8,354 nucleotides of DNA from contig CAISVC010000028.1 of the NCBI GenBank assembly GCA_903888815.1, positions 1 through 8,354 of the forward strand, written 5' to 3'. Shown here in pieces: positions 5,658-8,354 of this stretch; the first letter of the stretch is position 1, and each line of letters begins with the position of its first letter. The DNA comes from an uncultured Fibrobacterota bacterium. GTDB lineage: Bacteria > Fibrobacterota > Chitinivibrionia > Chitinivibrionales > Chitinispirillaceae. The notes beneath the pieces are model-generated. The model was not told where the DNA came from and made no database searches. It was given only the letters and a program-made list of their open reading frames with translations. The position numbers and the translations under genes are program-made.

Positions 5658-7835
5658 ATGATCAAGAATAGTATGTCAATAACGCTCGAAGGCACTATCT
5701 CCGGCATCACCTTCCAGAACGATGATAACGGATATACCGTCCTCCTGCTGCAGGCCAGCGATGAGATTAAACCGGTTACCTGTGTCGGCACCATGCCGAG
5801 CGTCAGCCAGGGCGAATCGGTCAAGCTGCAGGGAACATGGAGCGAACATCAAAAGTTCGGGCGGCAGTTCACTGTCGAACACTACGAGATTGTCCGGCCC
5901 ACGACGATTGCCGGGATCACACGCCTCTTAGGTTCCGGCCTCATCGCCGGCATCGGGCCGGTGCGTGCAGAAATCATCGTCCAGCGCTTCGGTCTCGCGA
6001 CTCTTGATATTTTGGACAACACGCCCGACCGCCTCCGCGAAGTCAACGGCATCGGCCTCAAAACGCTCGGAAAAATCAAGGAAGCCTGGCAGCGCCAGCG
6101 GAACATCCGCGACCTTACGCTTTTCCTGCAGGAAATCGGCGTCTCCGTGGGCCTCGCCGCCAGAATTTACAAAGTGTATGGAGCGGCGGCAAAAGAAAAG
6201 ATTTCGGGCGACCCCTATGCGCTCCTCGACGACGTCCGGGGAATCGGGTTCATCAAAGCCGACCGGATCGCTCAGAAAATGGGTTTCAAGCACGACTCCT
6301 ACAAGCGTATCCGCGCCGGCATCGTGTATACGCTTGCCGATGCCGCCGACAGCGACGGCCACTGTTTTCTTCCCGCCGAAACGCTTACCGCCAGGGCTGC
6401 CGAGCTTCTGGGGGTTTCGAAGGAACTCGTGATTTTTGCGCTCGATCATACAGCAGGGGCAGGTATTCTGATCAATGAAAACAGCCGTATATACCTTCCC
6501 TCCTACTATCACGCAGAGAAAAAAGTTGCTGAATTCCTGCTGAAAATAATCGCCCGTGTGACTTCCAGCGAAGCGGACAGGCCTTCACAGGGCAGCATCA
6601 AACAGTGGCTTGCCGACTACCGGCGCAAAACCGGGTGGCAGGGCGACCCGAAGCAGATTGAAGCCGTTATTGCCGCCGTCGGCCAGCCGGTCTTTCTGCT
6701 TACCGGCGGTCCGGGCACCGGCAAGACCACGATTCTGCAGGTCATTGTCTCGTATTTCCGTTCGACAGGCAGGCACATGGCGCTTGCCGCACCGACCGGA
6801 AGAGCGGCACAGCGCATGGGGAGCCTGGCGGGTCTTTCGGCCCAGACGATCCACCGCCTGCTCGAATGCAAAGGTGGTATTTTCTTCCGCAACGAATCGA
6901 ACCCCATAGCCGCGGAGGTGCTTATCGTTGACGAAATGTCAATGATCGATCTGCTGCTCATGCGCCACCTGCTCGCAGCGGTAAAACCGACCACATCGCT
7001 CATTTTCGTCGGCGACGATAACCAGCTTCCGTCGGTCGGCGCCGGAAATGTACTTGCCGACCTTATCGCAAGCGGGCGGATTCCGCATGTCCGCCTGACC
7101 ACCATTTTCCGCCAGGCAGCCTCGTCAAAAATCGTCACCGCGGCCCATGCCATAATGAAAGGAACGGTGCCTGTTTTTGACAACAGGAAAACCGACAACT
7201 GTTTTTTTATTGTTCAGAATAACCCCGCAACATGTGTCGAGACAATCGTGAATCTTGTCGCCCGGCGGCTGCCGCAGCGCTATGGGCTCGACCCGATTGC
7301 CGACATTCAGGTACTCTCCCCCATGCACAAGGGTCCCCTCGGCACCCAGAACCTCACAACGGTACTCCAGCGGGAACTCATTGGAACGGCCGATGCAATT
7401 TCACGGGGGGCCTTGAATATCTTTCTGGGAGATAAGGTGCTGCAGGTCCGCAACGACTACGACAAGTCTGTTTTCAACGGGGATATCGGTATCGTAACCG
7501 CAGTCGATGAGGAAACCGGGGTATCAGTCAACTTCGATGGCGCCATTGTTCATTATGACGTAAAGGAACTCGATGAGCTGGTACCGGCCTACTGTATGAG
7601 CATCCATAAAAGCCAGGGATGTGAATTCAAGGCGGTGGTGATTCCCCTGGTGACGCAGCACTACATTCTCCTGCAGCGCAATCTGGTATATACCGCCATA
7701 ACACGGGCCCGGCAGCTCTGTATCCTTGTCGGTACGCTGAAAGCATTATCTATTGCGGTCAGCAATAATCAGGCCGTTCAGCGGTATTCTTCTCTTGTGG
7801 AGCGTCTAAAAATGAATCCGGAACCGATGCTGTAA
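5658..7835 (+). CDS. recD2: RecD2-type ATP-dependent 5'-3' DNA helicase (SF1B)
   Basis: This complete 725-residue protein is the usual length for RecD2, which unwinds DNA 5' to 3' using ATP and acts in repair without RecBC. The N-terminal about 80 residues fit the OB-like domain (EGTISGITFQNDDNGYTVLL). Helix-hairpin-helix segments follow at about 90-112, 126-144 and 189-209 (VNGIGLKTLGKI, VRGIGFIKADRIA). The helicase core is intact: Walker A GGPGTGKT 350-357, motif Ia APTGRAAQRM 378-387, Walker B IVDEMSMID 423-431, motif III VGDDNQLPSVGAG 451-463, motif IV IFRQ 483-486, SIHKSQG 648-654 and motif VI VYTAITRAR 677-685. Two starts are possible. ATG 5658 comes right after a terminator with no Shine-Dalgarno sequence. 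ATG 5673 (MSITLEGTI, 720 residues) has a weak AAGA and matches the usual RecD2 beginning better. No recB or recC is in view. Confidence 0.95.
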   Translation: MIKNSMSITLEGTISGITFQNDDNGYTVLLLQASDEIKPVTCVGTMPSVSQGESVKLQGTWSEHQKFGRQFTVEHYEIVRPTTIAGITRLLGSGLIAGIGPVRAEIIVQRFGLATLDILDNTPDRLREVNGIGLKTLGKIKEAWQRQRNIRDLTLFLQEIGVSVGLAARIYKVYGAAAKEKISGDPYALLDDVRGIGFIKADRIAQKMGFKHDSYKRIRAGIVYTLADAADSDGHCFLPAETLTARAAELLGVSKELVIFALDHTAGAGILINENSRIYLPSYYHAEKKVAEFLLKIIARVTSSEADRPSQGSIKQWLADYRRKTGWQGDPKQIEAVIAAVGQPVFLLTGGPGTGKTTILQVIVSYFRSTGRHMALAAPTGRAAQRMGSLAGLSAQTIHRLLECKGGIFFRNESNPIAAEVLIVDEMSMIDLLLMRHLLAAVKPTTSLIFVGDDNQLPSVGAGNVLADLIASGRIPHVRLTTIFRQAASSKIVTAAHAIMKGTVPVFDNRKTDNCFFIVQNNPATCVETIVNLVARRLPQRYGLDPIADIQVLSPMHKGPLGTQNLTTVLQRELIGTADAISRGALNIFLGDKVLQVRNDYDKSVFNGDIGIVTAVDEETGVSVNFDGAIVHYDVKELDELVPAYCMSIHKSQGCEFKAVVIPLVTQHYILLQRNLVYTAITRARQLCILVGTLKALSIAVSNNQAVQRYSSLVERLKMNPEPML

Positions 7836-7853
7836 GGCCTTGTGTCAATACCG

Positions 7854-7877
7854 GGTTCTGCGATTGTGGAACCTTTT
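7854..7877 (+). terminator. Possible terminator downstream of recD2
   Basis: GGTTC (7854-7858) pairs with GAACC (7869-7873). The stem can extend inward by two G-U pairs and one C-G pair to a four-base loop, and four T residues follow (7874-7877). It lies 18 bases after the recD2 stop. The stem is modest and the T-tract short, so efficiency is doubtful. Confidence 0.4.
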
Positions 7878-7915
7878 CAAGAAGTGATCTGTCTAATATT
7901 CAGGAGAGAAAAACC

Positions 7916-7999
7916 ATGGAGAAATTAAAATCGTATTTATTGGTTGATAAGCAGAGATTATATTTAGTTAAACGTTCCAGAAGAGGCGGAATTTTTTGA
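7916..7999 (+). CDS. Possible small protein of 27 residues, unknown function
   Basis: A 27-codon ORF starts at an ATG preceded by AGGAGAG, with 9 bases between AGGAG (7902-7906) and the ATG. This is one of the better Shine-Dalgarno sequences in the window. The peptide begins MEKLKSYLLVDKQRLYLVKR and ends in an Arg/Gly stretch (RSRRGGIF). It is basic and has no clear membrane segment. The stretch is more AT-rich than the neighbouring genes and uses TTA leucine codons, unlike recD2. A small hairpin (CGGAAT 7987-7992 with ATTCCG 7999-8004) overlaps its stop. I recognise no family. It could be a real small protein, a leader peptide, or chance; the ribosome-binding site is the only positive evidence. 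Confidence 0.35.
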   Translation: MEKLKSYLLVDKQRLYLVKRSRRGGIF

Positions 8000-8035
8000 T
8001 TCCGGAAGGTCTGAATACTGGGGCGAAAGTATATG

Positions 8036-8057
8036 CGGGGGCTTGAATGCCCGTTTT
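8036..8057 (+). terminator. Weak terminator-like hairpin upstream of the tRNA promoter
   Basis: A short GC stem (CGGG 8036-8039 with CCCG 8050-8053, or alternatively GGGC 8039-8042 with GCCC 8049-8052) is followed by four T residues. It could end transcription of the small ORF before the tRNA unit, but the stem is only 4 bp and it overlaps the tRNA -35 candidate. Confidence 0.2.
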
Positions 8058-8070
8058 ACCGCTTTATATT
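8043..8070 (+). promoter_or_regulatory. Promoter of the tRNA-Arg gene
   Basis: TTGAAT (8043-8048, 4 of 6 to the -35 consensus) and TATATT (8065-8070, 5 of 6 to the -10) are separated by 16 bases. Transcription would begin about 7-8 bases before the mature tRNA 5' end at 8085, leaving a very short leader for RNase P. Confidence 0.5.
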
Positions 8071-8084
8071 TTAAGACATCGTAA

Positions 8085-8158
8085 GCGCCAGTAGCTCAGT
8101 TGGATAGAGCGTCGGCCTCCGGAGCCGAAGGCCGCAGGTTCGAACCCTGCCTGGCGTA
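8085..8158 (+). tRNA. tRNA-Arg (anticodon CCG)
   Basis: A full cloverleaf of 74 bases can be drawn. The acceptor 8085-8091 pairs with 8151-8157, the D stem GCTC/GAGC is at 8094-8097 and 8107-8110, and the anticodon stem TCGGC/GCCGA is at 8112-8116 and 8124-8128. The T stem GCAGG/CCTGC at 8134-8138 and 8146-8150 carries loop TTCGAAC. The anticodon CCG (8119-8121) follows T33 and reads the arginine codon CGG. The discriminator is A at 8158. CCA is not encoded, so it must be added by the CCA-adding enzyme. The first acceptor pair is G1-U72 rather than the usual G-C. Confidence 0.95.
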
Positions 8159-8203
8159 GTAGCGGCAGGCACGTTACCAAATAACCGGCAAGCACCTTTT
8201 CAC

Positions 8204-8210
8204 AGGGGGG
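8204..8210 (+). promoter_or_regulatory. Probable Shine-Dalgarno sequence for the STAS gene
   Basis: AGGGGGG is a purine-rich stretch 5 bases before ATT at 8216. It supports translation starting at this non-standard codon, because no ATG, GTG or TTG occurs in frame between the tRNA and the conserved domain. Confidence 0.5.
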
Positions 8211-8215
8211 TTACT

Positions 8216-8354
8216 ATTAACTTCCGCACGCATACCATCGGAATATTTGAAATTGTCGAGCCCGTGCTCGAAGGAGATGAAGTTTTTGATTCCAATCTGC
8301 TCAAGCAGATGATCGAATCAATGATAGCGGCCGGGAAACGAAACATCAGCGTCG
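8216..8354 (+). CDS. STAS-domain protein (anti-sigma factor antagonist-like), 3' end missing; apparent AUU start
   Basis: The visible 46 residues read as the first half of a STAS domain: a short N-terminal strand, then FEIVEPVLEGDEVFDSN, a helix LLKQMIESMIAAGKRN, and ISV at the window edge. The conserved aspartate and the DSSG phosphorylation loop, which would come next, lie beyond the window. Proteins of this type bind anti-sigma or partner-switching kinases and act in cytoplasmic regulation. There is no ATG, GTG or TTG in frame between the tRNA and the domain. ATT at 8216, preceded by AGGGGGG, places the start where STAS proteins normally begin, so AUU initiation is inferred; a base error in an ATG is the alternative. 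The gene starts 57 bases after the tRNA-Arg gene, in the same direction, and may be transcribed by read-through from it. Confidence 0.65.
   Translation, partial: MNFRTHTIGIFEIVEPVLEGDEVFDSNLLKQMIESMIAAGKRNISV

Noticed and set aside
5928..6512. 194-codon minus-strand ORF
   Set aside because: Antisense shadow of recD2, whose HhH and helicase motifs occupy the other strand without interruption.
6617..7198. 193-codon minus-strand ORF
   Set aside because: Antisense to the Walker A/B region of recD2; no domain and compositional bias typical of shadow frames.
7987..8004. 6-bp hairpin with T-rich loop as terminator
   Set aside because: The T residues are in the loop, not after the stem, so it does not fit an intrinsic terminator.

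Overview
This window looks like chromosomal DNA from a free-living, polysaccharide-degrading Gram-negative bacterium. The best hints are two exported proteins whose C-termini resemble the Por/T9SS-type sorting tails of the Fibrobacterota/Bacteroidota (FCB) group. One of them is a BNR_4-type beta-propeller joined to an agarase/YXIM-type galactose-binding module. A Fibrobacterota/Chitinispirillia-like or related FCB lineage is my inference from these features, not something the sequence proves. There are no insertion sequences, CRISPR arrays or phage genes.

Layout. Positions 1-1781 hold the 3' part of a secreted BNR_4 polysaccharide-active enzyme. It is followed after 46 bases by an exported single-domain rhodanese with a long uncharacterised C-terminal region (1828-2931). 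Next come an ETF-beta-lysine-methyltransferase-like enzyme (3017-3691) and, convergent with it, a Cof-type HAD phosphatase (4548-3718, minus strand). A short divergent promoter region (4549-4617) separates the phosphatase from a DUF2007-like protein (4618-5427). A 29-residue, extremely basic protein gene follows (5498-5587). It is a bS22/mS38 (AURKAIP1/COX24)-like ribosomal protein with its own promoter, Shine-Dalgarno sequence and intrinsic terminator. The terminator runs almost directly into recD2 (5658-7835), a complete SF1B 5'-3' helicase. After recD2 come a terminator-like hairpin, a possible 27-codon small ORF (7916-7999), a promoter and tRNA-Arg(CCG) (8085-8158), then the start of a STAS-domain gene cut by the window end. 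That gene appears to begin at an AUU codon.

How the genes fit together. This is not one pathway. The first two genes plausibly belong to the exported, surface-attached side of the cell. The rest are housekeeping or regulatory genes: protein methylation, phosphate-ester hydrolysis, ribosome structure, DNA repair, tRNA supply, and a regulatory STAS protein. The points most worth checking are the tiny ribosomal-protein-like gene, the apparent AUU start, the exported rhodanese with its C-terminal extension, the G1-U72 pair in the tRNA, and recD2 starting directly against a terminator.
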